Shown here: positions 46,515 to 60,652 of the stretch, piece after piece
Numbering within the stretch: position 1 is the first letter of the stretch
Layout: every line of letters starts with the position of its first letter
Assembly (NCBI GenBank): GCA_039881145.1
Contig: JAYKKI010000004.1
Coordinates: forward strand, 45,721,001-45,785,000
Direction: 5' to 3'
DNA: 64,000 bases
From: Druceiella hillmani
Lineage: Eukaryota > Arthropoda > Insecta > Lepidoptera > Hepialidae
Program-made: the position numbers and the translations under genes
Notes under the pieces: model-generated
Told to the model about the DNA's origin: nothing
The model's database searches: none
Seen by the model: the letters and a program-made list of their open reading frames with translations, nothing else

Positions 46515-48985
46515 CATTTGGGAGATAATAGGCTTTAACATACCGTACAACATTTCTCACCTTAATTTTTTTACCATGGATTTCAAAAATAAAAAAAAAC
46601 CTACTAAAAATAAATGATACTAGCTTTTAACTATAACTTTCAATAAGAAATTCGGTTAATTTACGATAAAGGTACACTAACTTACGCATGTTCTAAAAGA
46701 CGGTTTAACAACTAACCATATGCTAACAATAACCTAACCCTCGATAGACAAATTTTATTTCTCCGTTCTATTTTTTAATATGAAGAAACGTTTGTGCGTC
46801 ATTAATCGATGGTGATTTTGGCGGAACCATTCCCTAAAATGAAATTAAAAGAGACATTTTTAACTTCTGAGCGCTAAATAAAACCTAAAGCCTAAACTTA
46901 ATAATATGTCGGCTTTATAAGTTAAAAATATGTGAGATAATACGCAGCTCTCGATACCGACTTTGCTGGGAATAACTTTCGATAAAAAAATAATTTTAGC
47001 AATAAATGAACCATTCACGAGTTACAAAAGTTTTATTTGGGCTTCGAAGAAAGAGAAAGGCACTCAAGTCCTGTTCATAATGTACACTTGTTTGAAATCT
47101 ACACATGTGTGAAACATTTTAGGAGCATGATATCTTTATCTATTCGTAACACATGCCACTGTAGAATTTTGAACTTTCTTCCTTTTGCATAAACTAAAAC
47201 TCACTTACATACTTAATTGTTGTTAGGTTTCTCACATTAGCTTTGATAATAAGTTGTATTAACGCACCAACTGCAATACTATTATTGCATAATAATTTCT
47301 TCTTATATTTGTCAAACAAAGTTAGTACCTAATTATTTATGTTCAATTAGTTAATAATTTTAATTTTTCCAACTCCATTTGTACAAACATTTACAAATTA
47401 ACTGAACGAATATAATAATATTTGAAATATATTTCTAGCTGAGCATGTCTAATTTGGTAAGCGCGACCAATTTTGGAAACGTAACAATTTCTATAATTCA
47501 AGTTTTTTAATAAGATTCTAACAGTTTTCAAGATTATGAGTTGTTGTCGACACATTCAAGTAATTTTCACCTCTGCATTGCAAATAATCTGGAAAGCAAT
47601 ATAAAATAATTTTTTTCTGCAAGATAAACGTTTTCTACTTCTACAAACTAGTTCAGGTACCTTGGTTAGTTTATTGCAGTAGATTTAATTAACCATCTTT
47701 AGTATTCCATTCATGTTACTTGGTATCGTAATGTATCCATAGTTGTAAGTACACTCTTTCAATATGTTCTAAAGCAGCATCGTACGTAGCTATTAAAGTT
47801 AGGTGAACACAGCTCTTTTATGATTTTGGTAAACGATTGACGTCAAAATATTAGTATTTTTAGAATTTTATGACGCATCATACAATGACAAAATACATCA
47901 AATTGTTATTCAAACTTATTCATTTTCGCAACGTTTAGATCTATAAATATCATAGCCATATTTTACAAATCTGGGCACTTTTCAAAATTTTACCAAATTT
48001 ATAAATACTACAATTAGAAATACTTACATCAAGTCCTTGTACGCGAGAGTAAATATTTTATTATTAAATGTTGTTCTATAACTTCAAAGTAGAATGAATT
48101 GTAGAAATAAACACGAAATGAATTAAAAAATTTCACTCGACGTCGACTAAAAACAAAAATATACTACTGTTAACGTTAGTAAAGATCAGTTGATCGACAT
48201 TTACGTTTCCTCTTCCTAACCCTTCAGCAAATTCACGAATATAGTTCTATATGGTTTTCAAAGGTTTATGCAGCCCCTTAAACAATTTGGTAACTTTTTA
48301 GAAAGAAAGTAAAATTAACACAATGACATATTTACACTATTCCGTTTAAAGTCATTTGCACGGAATGATGTTTAAAAAAATTCCCACCGACACTTTTAAG
48401 GCAAAATTTCTATTTTTGATCTTAGAAAATTTATAAAAAAAAAACAATTCCAAATCCATGCAATGCAATGGAGTTCTAAGATATTGATCTATTTACACTC
48501 GTATGCAATTCTTACGCGTATCCTCATTCGATTCTTATTATTCATTCCTTATCATTTCTTTGTATTCTTTACAATAGCATGTAGAGTTTAAATCTGCCAC
48601 GTCAATTTTATGCCAAATTCTTCGATATTATATTCAGGGATGAATATCATCTTAAAAAATCATGGATTCTCGTACATAAAAAAAAATATCAATTAAACAT
48701 TCCAAGCAAAAGTAAATAAATTTTAATGCAAAAGTAAATAAAATTGAATAAACTAACTAAAAAGTTTAACACACGGAATGTATAAATTTGTTTAAAAGTT
48801 AAACGTGGCACTGATAACTCTGACAGTAAGCCAAGTACAAATTTAAACTAAAGCGGCTGATCCAGACTGAAAATAAATTAAACACAAAAACGACACTCTA
48901 CTTTCGTAGCGCAATCTTTTTTTTTAACAATTAACACATGTTCAAGCGACTTTAAACTGCAACTTGTCGCCATCGTTGACATTGT
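46515..48985 (+). repeat. triplicated segment, copy B
   Basis: Shares with copy C ACCATGGATT...AAATAAATGATACTA (46573), GGAATAACTTTCG (46969), TGAACCATTCACGAGT (47007), ATCTTTATCTATTC (47130) and TCCAAGCAAAAGTAAATAAA (48701). It shares with A and C the TTCAAGCGACTTTAAACTGC block (48938). The downstream third present in A and C is not recognisable here. Confidence 0.7.
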
Positions 48986-50359
48986 TTTAGGATTTCACCA
49001 AACAAAATGCAATGAACAAAACGATACCATACAGTTGTTCGTCTATCTCTCTATCTATCGAAGCCCATTCCTTCAGAAATGGCTTGAAATATGAAGTTAA
49101 ATAATTTGTCGTATATTGAGGCCAATAGCTTTAAAATTCTGTAAGAATTTTAGGTTTTTTGGTGTACGCTAAAAAATATGGTCCTTTAAAAGTATTTTTT
49201 TTATTTTTCTCACAGTCGTAAGTGAAAATATACATTTTTTATGGGGAATTATTCATTTATTTTATGTGGAGTTAAACATATTTTTTGGAAACATGTTTAA
49301 ATATATGGTCAATATTTCTTTGTTTATACCACCGTCTAACTCATTGATACTTAAAACACGGAGGGTATTTCCAATCGACCTAAAATCCTGAAAGACGACA
49401 TAACTGGAGGTCTCAATATATAAGTAAATGGAATCCTTATGTGTTAACTGACTTCACTTTAGGAGTTTTAGTCGAGTCGATACAATTAAAATAGGAAAAG
49501 TTTTGCAAATATGGACCGATTTTTTCTTTGCGTATTAAATATGTGTTTTTTTTTGTTTTAAAAGTTAATAATTTTAAAATACACATCATACTATTTTAAA
49601 ATCAGATTCATAAGACAGTTGTTGCTGTGCAAAAAGTAAGCAATATATGCGAAAAATTACTTTAGGATTTTTTGAAGGGCACAAAATTTTTCATGATGAA
49701 ATTAATGGAGAATCATTTGCATATTAGTTAGTTTTTTAATATATATACTCCCAAAGGTGGAAAATATGCGTTCGGTTTGCGGCTGCACGCACTATTACAT
49801 AGTAAATTGAAAAAAAATGGTAATTTCTTAAATTACCAAGCATATTTAAAAAAAAATCTCAACGATCGCTACATAATTTTTGAGAATTTTTCGTTAGGTC
49901 TTCGTTTGAAAATTTTCGTTCTTTTGCTTTTTTAAATTTTGAGAAATTCATTTTTCAAAAAACATTGATTCTCCACATTGGCGCAAATTAATATTTTACT
50001 ATAATAATTATTCTTAACACGTTTTGCAATTTGTTACGCTCTATGAGAGTCAAAATAAAAATATGAACTTTTCATTAAAAATAATTTTAATAAACAACAA
50101 ATTTTCCTATTCACAAATTGTCAGTGGTACTATATTACATATTATTATTAACGCTTCAAATTCAAATTAAAGGGAAAAATTACTTAGTGCATAATTTTAC
50201 ACGAAATCACTTATATATAATAAATTATTTATTAGCTCTTATAAATGATTTAAAAATTAATTAGTAAAAAAATAGAATGAATAAAAAATATATCTTTTAA
50301 ACTAATGAAAATATTTTCCATTAATATGAATAAAATTTTACTTAAACTCAACAAATACA
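48986..50359. other. AT-rich spacer, no gene seen
   Basis: Between copies B and C. No gene or known repeat recognised. Confidence 0.55.
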
Positions 50360-50865
50360 AAATTATATTATTACTTCACGACTATTAATTTTTCTCAATT
50401 TCAAATGCGAAGACCCCTAATTTTTAAATGATTTATTTAATATTTTAATTAACCTAAATACACTCTCATTTGATAATTATTTCTTTCAAGAAATGTTACG
50501 AAAACTTCAATTTCACACTAATAAGTGTCATATTTTTGTCATGTTTTGAAGAAAAATTTAAATTATAAATCTTAATTTTTATTCTCCTTGGGTTCTTCCA
50601 AAGTTATTAATACAAATACTTTACGATTATTAATTTTTTTCATATTTTTCTGAATTTTGAAATGCAAAAACCCTTAATTTTTAAAGAATTTATTTAATAT
50701 TTCAATTTAACCTAAATAAAGCCTTACTTGATAATTATTTCTTGGAGATCTTGCGAAAACTTCCATTTCTTCAAACTAACACTTTTTTTTGAGCATATAT
50801 TGAAAAAAGGTAAATTAAAAATCCTAATTTCTTTTCTCCTTGCGGTTTTCCAGAATTATTAGTGC
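50360..50865. repeat. 245-bp tandem duplication
   Basis: Two diverged units at a 245-bp period share ACGA(C/T)TATTAATTTTT, CCCTTAATTTTTAAA-like, TTAACCTAAATA, TTGATAATTATTTCTT and TTCTCCTTG(G/C)G in order. No coding frame is conserved between the units. Confidence 0.85.
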
Positions 50866-51124
50866 AAAAATTTAAACAAATGAACGTCATTTTTACTTTT
50901 TGAATTATTTTTCATAAAGATGTATTTCTTGCAAATTTAACTTCATCTTATGGCGTAAAAAATACATAACATGTTATTATTTATTGTTATATAGTGAAAT
51001 AATTACTATGAATTTTAATTCAAGGCAAAAAAGTTCTTTTTAAATGTTTCCTCAAATGGTGTAACATTGAAAAGATATTTAAAAGTGAAACTGAGATTCC
51101 ATTCACCATTTTTTGTTTTTAATT

Positions 51125-53677
51125 CCCGTGTGGAAAATATTAAGTTTTAAAACAAGCCACGATTTCCCCACTCCAATTTAATAACCATGGATTCTAATAT
51201 AAAATACCAAAAAATAAATGATACTATTATTTTATTCCGAATTTCAGTTTAAATTTCAATTCATTTACATCGACGATTTCAAGAGATATAGACCAATTAC
51301 TTTATATGTGTTCAGATAGGCACTGAACCGGTTTAAACATCTTCCTCAAAACCTATTTGCAATGTACTAATCTGAAATACGTAGCAATTGAATGATACAT
51401 GTTTGTACATCATCAATTAACGATATGTTACATGAAAATTATTCCTCCAAATTAAATTAAAAGAATCGACTTTTAAGTTTTGCACACAAAATGATTAAAA
51501 AAAGTTTCGTCAGCAATGCTCTACTATGTAAAAGATATTGTATAATAAAATAACATTTACTATTCTCTGAAATAAATTTTCAACACGTTAGTATTATACA
51601 GGCGAATGAGTCAGGAAACAACCTTGAAAATTGTTGCTGTCATAGAAACAACACGCGCCTCAATATGCCACTTTTCTGGAATTAACTTTCGGCAAAAAAA
51701 GTCCCATAAGTGAACCATTAACGAGTACCAAAGTTTTGTTCCGACCCCGAAAATAAGAAATTGAAAGTCACTTTGGAATCCTGTTCGTAATACGAGTATA
51801 TACCTGTATAAAATCTCCACGTGCGTGAAACTTTTTTGGGAAGATAGTCTCTTTATCTATTCAAGAGTACATATCCTTCCGCATAGGTAAAGTAGGCACT
51901 CTTTTATAAAAATTTTATAAAAATATAAAACGCAATTATAACATAAATTTTTACGATGTACAAATTTATAACGTATTCAATTATCTTTACCTCAGATTAA
52001 TAATCTTAATCTAATTTTTATAACAGAATATTTAAAAATTAAATTGCTACTAAAACGTGGAAGAGATCTGGTGGTGGTTACAATTTGATTGTTTTCGTTG
52101 CATTCACTAAATAATCTTACACATTTATTTAAAATTTATACAAAATGTGTGATTTATAGAAAGCATATCACGACTTATGTGATTCTCTTGAAGCAAGTGA
52201 TATGTACTTAGTGGAATCGTCAATCACCATCGAAACCCCATACGTCAAGAGCCAGATCACTGTAAATATATTCTTCACTACGACTCACGAACTTGTTTAT
52301 TAATCCTGATTGTTCCAACTCTGATAAAAAACTTTGATTACTATGAATATTTTATTTATTTTACAGAAGGAAAAGAACAAATGAAAGACAAATACAAGGA
52401 GATAGAGATACGGAAGATACAGATCTATTTAGGGCATTTAGACTGCAAGCCAATAAAACCAATGGATTTCCGTGAAATCGACTAAAATAATCTTTGTAAA
52501 TTGATCAGAAATTGCAAATTGCAGAATTATTCTGTATACACTTCTGATAATTGGAAACCTAAAAATTTTGTTTTTGCGTAAACATATAAATATATTAAAT
52601 GGATTTCTTGCTGAAAATGGAATTTCAAGCAAAAGTAAATCAATTTCTATGCATCTTAAATAACCGTAAAGAAATTAATACCTAAAAAAATAACTTAGTG
52701 CCATCCAACTTCAAACTAATATAAAAGATATCAAGTAAGCTAAGCACAACTTTTACATAAAGCCACTCATCCAACCTCTAAAAAGAAATTAAACAATGTA
52801 ACGATATTTCTCAGTCTCCAGACGAAATTAATTTCGTAAACATTAATAAATATTCAAGTGAGTTCAAACTGCGACTTATAGGCATCATTGATCTCGTTTT
52901 TTATATAAAAATAATTCTCGCTCCGCGCGTCCTTGCCCAAAATTTGGGCTTATGTTAATATAATGTTATATCATCTTCATCCGATGAAACTGAAAATAAA
53001 CAGCCAAGAAAGGACATAAATTTCAAGACCATGGTCCTTAAAGTGGAATACTCGTGTTAATATTTGGTCTAATCCAACATTATAACTGGTCATCCAACCA
53101 CCGACCAGTAATTTGAAGTAGGGAAATTTAACTTATATTTCCACCACTTTACAAAGTTACATCTCAGGTCCATGGATCAGAAATATGATTTAAATTATAT
53201 TGTGGTAACTCCATTACAGTAACAATAAATTGTGATTTTGAAGCTGAATTGTTCCCAGAGTTGAGTAGAAAATTTACAAGCAAACCGTTTAATATGATAA
53301 AAGTTATTCTATACATTGAGACAAAAAAAAATTATTTTTATTTCCTAACGAACGCCTAAATGGCTTGAATTAAATTCTTAGTAGCTTCATTTTTTTGTAT
53401 TTATTGTAATTTAGAAAAGTAAGTGTGTTCGTTCGTTGATTTGTTTCTTACCTAGCTCAGCCTAATAATAATTTAATCAACTGTGTATTTAATACGTGCA
53501 TATCGCGTTACATACAAGTATATAGTATAGAACAATTTGTTAGGGGGTCAACAATTTTTTTTACATTTCCCATAAATAGCATTACTGCCCATATCATATT
53601 TATTTTTCAAATTATCCAGTTTACGATCTATGTCCAATAGTTGCAAAGGCTTCCTTTTACTCAGTATTTCCTAAATA
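51125..53677 (+). repeat. triplicated segment, copy C
   Basis: The most compact copy, carrying nearly all shared blocks. They include ACCATGGATT (51186), AACCGG...CTCAAAACCTA (51327), GTGAACCATTAACGAGTACC (51711), TTTATCTATTCAAG (51852), TTTCAAGCAAAAGTAAAT (52622), TTCAAGTGAGTTCAAACTGC (52852), AAATTTGGGCTTATGTTAAT (52937), CAGGTCCATGG (53164) and GGCTTCCTTTTACTCAGTAT (53648). It therefore links A and B. No protein recognised. Confidence 0.7.
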
Positions 53678-55744
53678 AACGGAAAAAATGCCTTTCCTGG
53701 ATTTCAAATTTTTGCACTAACAATAAAAACTAATAAACTGTAACATGAATTAAACTATATGGTTATATTTATAAATATTTAGAACTTGCAATTGGGGTTT
53801 ACTTAAGCATCTCAATGTTTCTATAAATGTAATGGGAATAATTAAGATCTTTAACTAATTAAATATAAATATTTTAATACTAATTTCGTTTGAATATTAT
53901 TGGAAATAATTATTGTACGTCAATAGTATTGCTGTAGGTGCGTTAGTATTGTCAATTATCAAAACTTGATGAATAGTTTTTTTCACCAACAAAACCGATT
54001 TAAAATCTAATAAATTGATCCAATAGCTAACTTAGAAAATAATGAATAACAAAAGTATATGAAAAAGACAAAAATATACTTATATGCCAATAATTAATAT
54101 TTAACATCAATAATGTATTGTACGAAATGTATGTACGAAAGTGAATATCGGGTAAAGCGAAAGAAAAAAGAAATTGTAAAGATTTAATGTACTTGAAATG
54201 AGAAATGCGTAGACAGAATATTTAAGTAATAGAAATAAAATTGATATATCCAGGGAATATGTTAAATAAAGTGTTATCAAACATTAAAAAATCAACTAAG
54301 TATGAGACGGACTTTGGCACTGAGCTTTAAAATCCTACATAATTAATTAACTAACTTAAATTTGCGGTTCATTAAGAATAATTAATCAACAAAAAACAAT
54401 GATTTATTTTTCTTGAAACTTTTTTCTCTATGAATGATTATCTATGTATTTCTAATTTCAAATTCCCAATGGACAGCGTGTGTAGCTTTGTGAGAGGTAG
54501 TTGTGATACCCAGACAGGTAGCTAAACGAATGGACAACGAAGTTTCACAATGAAACTCTCTTCTTTTTCCATTTTTACGACAGAATCCTGTGGAAATAGA
54601 AGCATTTGCATGTGGCAAATTATTATCGCTGCCTGCCTTGCGTGAACGAGTGAAGCTATAGATAGAAAAAAGAGAAAATAATCCTCTTAAACATGTTTCA
54701 GAAATTTAAATATGTATATTGTGTAGCTACGCTTATTTATTATGTTATTACATGTGCTTATGTGCTTAAACACGTATATGTTATGAAGAAGACTAAGTGA
54801 CTTCATATTTCTGACTTTCAAAGCCCGCATAAAATTAAGTACTCGTTAATGGCTCATGTATTGAAAAAAACAGTTTTTGTGTTGAATGATAATACCACCA
54901 AATTTGATGTCGTGGGGCATACTTTGTTTTCATCTTTAAAAGGAGGAAAATAATGAGACGATAACAATTTTCCAGGTTGCTGAATATTTTCTTTAGCTTT
55001 TCTAAATATGTTTTCCAGTAGAAAATTACATAAGGAAGATTGTAAAAGTTAGCTTGTAATAAAATACCTTATTATATGATAGAGCATGGCTGGTAGATAT
55101 TTAATTTTAGGCTGTTAATTTCATTTTGGGAGTGGAATATCAATTTTTAATTTGATTAAAATATCGATTTTTTAATTTCATTTAGAGAAATAATTTTTTG
55201 CTAATTAATCGTCGACTAATGATGCACGATGTTTATGTTATTAAACAATACATAATAAAAAAATTATCGGTCCAAGATTACTTTCAACACTATTAACTAT
55301 TAAATTGATGAAATATCTATCGGAATATGCTCAAAGTCCTTAGTTGTCTATATCTCTTGAAATTGTTTATTTAAGTTAAGGGAAAATTTAATTGAAGGTT
55401 CTAATTAAATGCTAGTTTTAAACATTTTTGAGTATTTTTTTGCATTTTTGAAACCCATTATTAAAATTAAAGTGGGGACATCTTACACGTCACTTTAAAT
55501 GTTAATTTTCACAAAGGCAGCTTTAAAATTTAAAAAAAATACAATCTGCCAGAAAGGCAGCTTAAAAATAACTGAAACGTAAATCATATTTTGAAAGTCC
55601 CTTTTAATGCCAAATTTTGTTAAGTCTTTTCACTTTTCACTTTTTCTAATCGCATCCACCACACATACGTGGTAAAATACCTCATTTATCTTTTTTTTTT
55701 TAATTTGTTTACCTATTCATCAGATCGCGAAACATTTCTGTATG
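53678..55744. other. AT-rich spacer, no gene seen
   Basis: No gene recognised. 54460-54660 is less AT-rich, without a motif I can name. AAAGGCAGCTT occurs twice near 55515-55565. Confidence 0.55.
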
Positions 55745-55870
55745 TGGCATCCACTTGCAAAATTTTATTTACTTTGGTCTAAAACTATAGCAACTGTTAG
55801 ACCGTGACGTATGAATGGACGGACCGACAATACAAAATTATAAGAGCCACTTATTTCACTACAGAACTCT
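55745..55870 (+). repeat. dispersed repeat, copy 4
   Basis: AAAACTATAGCAACTGTTAG, then TGACGTATGAATGGACGGAC and CAAAATTATAAGAGCC, closely parallel to the copy at 2125. Confidence 0.55.
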
Positions 55871-56013
55871 TAAAAATATAGAACGGATACATATTTAAAA
55901 AATGATATGATGATCCAAAAGGAATTAAGGCATTAATTAGGATAATCAGGGTTGACTAATCCAGAAAAATTAAGAAAGAAACGTTTGCACGGTAGGTTGA
56001 TTATATTTTTTGA

Positions 56014-56072
56014 AATAATGATTTTTCTTGAGATAAAAAAATCCTTTTTTTATCTCAAGAAAAATCATTATT
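56014..56072. repeat. perfect hairpin, 28-bp arms
   Basis: Arms 56014-56041 and 56045-56072 (AATAATGATTTTTCTTGAGA and onward) are exact complements around the three bases TCC. The loop is too small for a microRNA precursor. It is followed at once by a tandem duplication. Confidence 0.97.
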
Positions 56073-56080
56073 GACAAATC

Positions 56081-56170
56081 ATTTAAAATCAGACCAAATT
56101 CAGGTGATTGATCAGCCTTGAAATTATTTAAAATCAGACCAAATTTGTTAGGCGATTGATCAGCCTTGAA
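56081..56170. repeat. 45-bp tandem duplication
   Basis: ATTTAAAATCAGACCAAATT then GATTGATCAGCCTTGAA occurs twice (56081-56122 and 56126-56170). A six-base difference separates the halves. Confidence 0.93.
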
Positions 56171-56972
56171 CATTCCATTCACTAAGTCTACAACAAAAAC
56201 CAACATCAAGTGTATAACAAAGCCTGCAGGATGTATTTATCAAGTCGTGGGAGACCAATGACTTAAGATCATTCGAAATTCACTATACCATAGCTGAAAT
56301 GAACGCATCAGATAATCAAGACATATTGATATTAAAGAACATTGGATTTTATAGACTGATTAATTTATTGACATCAAAATACCAAATTCCCGGAAGAAAA
56401 TACAGGAGTAGAATCGTTTTGCCGTCACTTTATGAAAAAGCGAAGAAGATTATTAAATAAAAAATTGTTAAGGTTCAAGCAATATCAATAACTGCTTACA
56501 TATGGATATTGTAAACACGTTAATTAGCTTTTTAACTTCACTACCTATTGACTTAATGAGGAGTTTTCCATTCAACATAGTGTTCTCCAAATGAAATATT
56601 TTACTGGACAATAAACAGCAATCAATATTCGAATTCGTCTGAAAGATGTGATAAATTGATTTAATAGTTATAATTCATGCGATAGAGATAATGAACAGAA
56701 CATAGGAAAAGCAGTTAACGATAACCCATACATTCAAAAATAATGTTTTGTCCGTACATTAAAACTGGCTATAAATAATTAATTGAAATTCCATGGAAAC
56801 ATCAGCAACTCTTCCGCATCGGTAAAAATAAATGTTACTTATTTTAGGCTCAAGAAAAGTTGATTAAGTTCAATTTGCTAGAAAAGGCGACTAAGTACTT
56901 ATATAAGATGTGAGTACTAGATGAAATAGTACTTTTGTCATATGCAAATGCCTTCAAGAATAAAAAAGAGCA
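56171..56972. other. AT-rich spacer, no gene seen
   Basis: May include unrecognised N-terminal remains of the hAT relic that follows. Nothing firm is seen. Confidence 0.5.
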
Positions 56973-57720
56973 GTGTCATTAAATATTTCCGACAACAGTG
57001 GCATAACGAATCTCCATAACTTGAGTGAGCGTCCACAGCTAGTTTTGAAAGAGGTTGTGACCTTATTACAACCCTTTGATGAGATAAGAAAGGTTATTAC
57101 CCCATATTTTCTGCGATTTCTGACGTTATGCCACATGTTACCACTTTTTAAAGTATTTACATAACCCTAATCAGAGCAAGTTTGCCTTAAAATTACCGAA
57201 ATGAGACCTATTTTAGAGACAGAACTCATACACCGACCTCAAAGCATAGATGGTGAAAAATACTGTGCACTGGCAATATTGTTCGAACGGAGTTTCTGCC
57301 AAATTGTTTTTCTCTCCAAGAAAATTTTAATGAATGGAAATACAATTATTGAGAGATCAAATCAAAATGAACTGGACGTTAGAAAGCAGTACCAGTGATA
57401 ATGAGGTGGACAGACAACCATTTCCAAATGTTACGAATTTACATGAATTTTCTGCAGTTTTATATCTGCTATGAAGAGATTGCTTCCTTTAAGCAAGCAG
57501 CAGTGTCCGAAGAAATACCTAAAAGCCCTATTACAATAGAATTAAAAAGATATTTAAATAATTTATGATAACGCAATCTCACTCCATTCGGAACGTGGAC
57601 TAAACATGAAGAAAAGTACGTAAACATAGCAGGTTTAACTAATTGTTTATCTCCTTCTGTTTATGAACAAAAATGCAACAGACTTTTAACCATAGAGAGC
57701 AGAGAATCTATTTTTTTTAT
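56973..57720 (+). pseudogene. hAT transposase relic
   Basis: hAT transposases excise elements with an RNase H-like core and dimerise through a C-terminal domain. Here the plus-strand frames give, in order, NLSERPQLVLKEVVTLLQPF (the LxPFxxxT-type helix region), GEKYCALAILFERSF, which resembles the ALATxLDPRF block, and, from about 57470, SPITIELKRYLNN. After two stops comes FGTWTKHEEKYVNIAGL with CLSP, the start of the dimerisation domain. Frames change near 57170 and 57400, and stops lie near 57570. It is a different, longer relic than the two at 37427-37982. A 14-bp palindrome, TATTCGGCCGAATA, at 58028-58041 may mark its 3' end, but no matching 5' end was found. Confidence 0.6.
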
Positions 57721-58257
57721 CACAATTTTATGTTAACTTAATAATGTTGACTATGTGTTTGAGGTAGGCTCATTGTTATTTCCAAGTTCGTAATTTTATT
57801 CCTATTTAAGTCACTATAACTTTCGTATTGTGAAATGCCTCTGCCAATGTTAGTGTTCTCAGGTTATCCTTATTTACTTATATATTTGAGTTTTACGTTC
57901 ATACTGAATTCATTAATTAGGTTAAGTACTCGTTATGATAAGGTTGTATTGCATAATAATATGTATTTGAAAAACATAAAACGAAAATCTTTTCTTTATT
58001 GGGAAATAATTCAGCAATTGAACCGACTATTCGGCCGAATATGAACAAGGAAAAATACATCGAACATGCTAAATACCGAATATTTACCGAAATTTCGGCT
58101 CATCCAGAAACGAAATTATATATGTTTTTATATTATTACATTACTTCAGTGATTTTAATGAATTAGAATGGAAATTTGAGCATTTATTCGCATATCTCTA
58201 TAGAAAAAAACTTTATTGAATATTCTAAATATCTATTTAAAAATCGAAATGCTACTA
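57721..58257. other. spacer with GC-rich palindrome
   Basis: Contains the palindrome TATTCGGCCGAATA (58028-58041) and a following ATACCGAATATTTACCGAAA stretch, perhaps the end of the hAT element. No gene recognised. Confidence 0.45.
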
Positions 58258-59785
<1,528 letters not shown>

Positions 59786-59912
59786 GAATGAAAAGAATGT
59801 AAGAAATGTTGAGCCAGTCATAGGCATTCGAAAAATATGTTTTTCAAAGTGAACCAGAATAAAAAATATGAAGTGAGTCATAGACACCCAAAAAAAATCT
59901 GTTTTTTAAGTT
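59786..59912. repeat. imperfect ~70-bp tandem duplication
   Basis: AGAATGAAAAGAATG...GAGCCAGTCATAGGCATTCG...TGTTTTTCAAAGT is followed by AGAATAAAAAATATG...GTGAGTCATAGACACCC...TGTTTTTTAAGT. The two are clearly related but diverged. Confidence 0.65.
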
Positions 59913-60583
59913 ACTGCCTTTTTCCCTAAACTTTTCATATATTTTGAAAGTCTAGTCAACCTTGTACACACGTATATATATAATAAAACTAATCAATATT
60001 TTTATTTTAGGTCATTTTCAAAACTATAGAAATATGTTAAAGCGTGTATGTAATTACATAATTCCATCTTTATTCATTACCTTCTACTACTTCGTGCCAA
60101 CAATGTAAAAACCCTCCTTAAATATTGGATCTGAATAGGTTGTGGTATTATTCACATTATATGATACATGTAAAAACTTGTTGTCCACATACCCGCTATT
60201 CACTTTTTTCCCAATATGTAGGAGAACCAGCCGAATTGTTTGTTGCGAGTCGGTGATGGGGCATTTAATATTGAGAATATCAATATGTGATATCTTTAAA
60301 CTTATTTTAATCCAAGTATTTTCTTTAGCCTGTTCCTATTCTTAAAAAGCTCATTTGTAAAAAAAATAATTCCTACGTGGGCAATATTGAATATTGCCAT
60401 AAATAATTACATAAAATCAAAATATTCATAGTTCATTATGACCACGTAACTTGAAAAAACCTTTTAAGCGTTAATAGAACTCGCATTACACTTGAAAAGA
60501 GAGATTATGTGAGAGGAGAATGCGTAAATAATCTTATAAGGGTTCCGTTATTTTCTTTTTAAGTAAAAACTCGGAAATATAAA
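59913..60583. other. AT-rich spacer, no gene seen
   Basis: The 67-codon frame at 60142-60345 is unassigned. Nothing else is seen. Confidence 0.6.
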
Positions 60584-60652
60584 CCTTCTCATTAATTATG
60601 TCCTTCTCATTAATATGCCCTTCTCATTAATATTACCTGATCATTAATTATA
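60584..60652. repeat. 17-bp tandem repeat, four copies
   Basis: CCTTCTCATTAAT(T)ATG and variants occur four times in a row. The last copy reads CCTGATCATTAATTATA. Confidence 0.93.

Noticed and set aside
46233..46617. Open frames on both strands with long Tyr-Ile runs
   Set aside because: They are translations of the (TA)n tract. The same holds for frames at 7604-7813 and 58176-58470.
56954..57136. 60-codon minus frame
   Set aside because: It is the reverse shadow of the hAT relic, which has the recognisable motifs on the plus strand.
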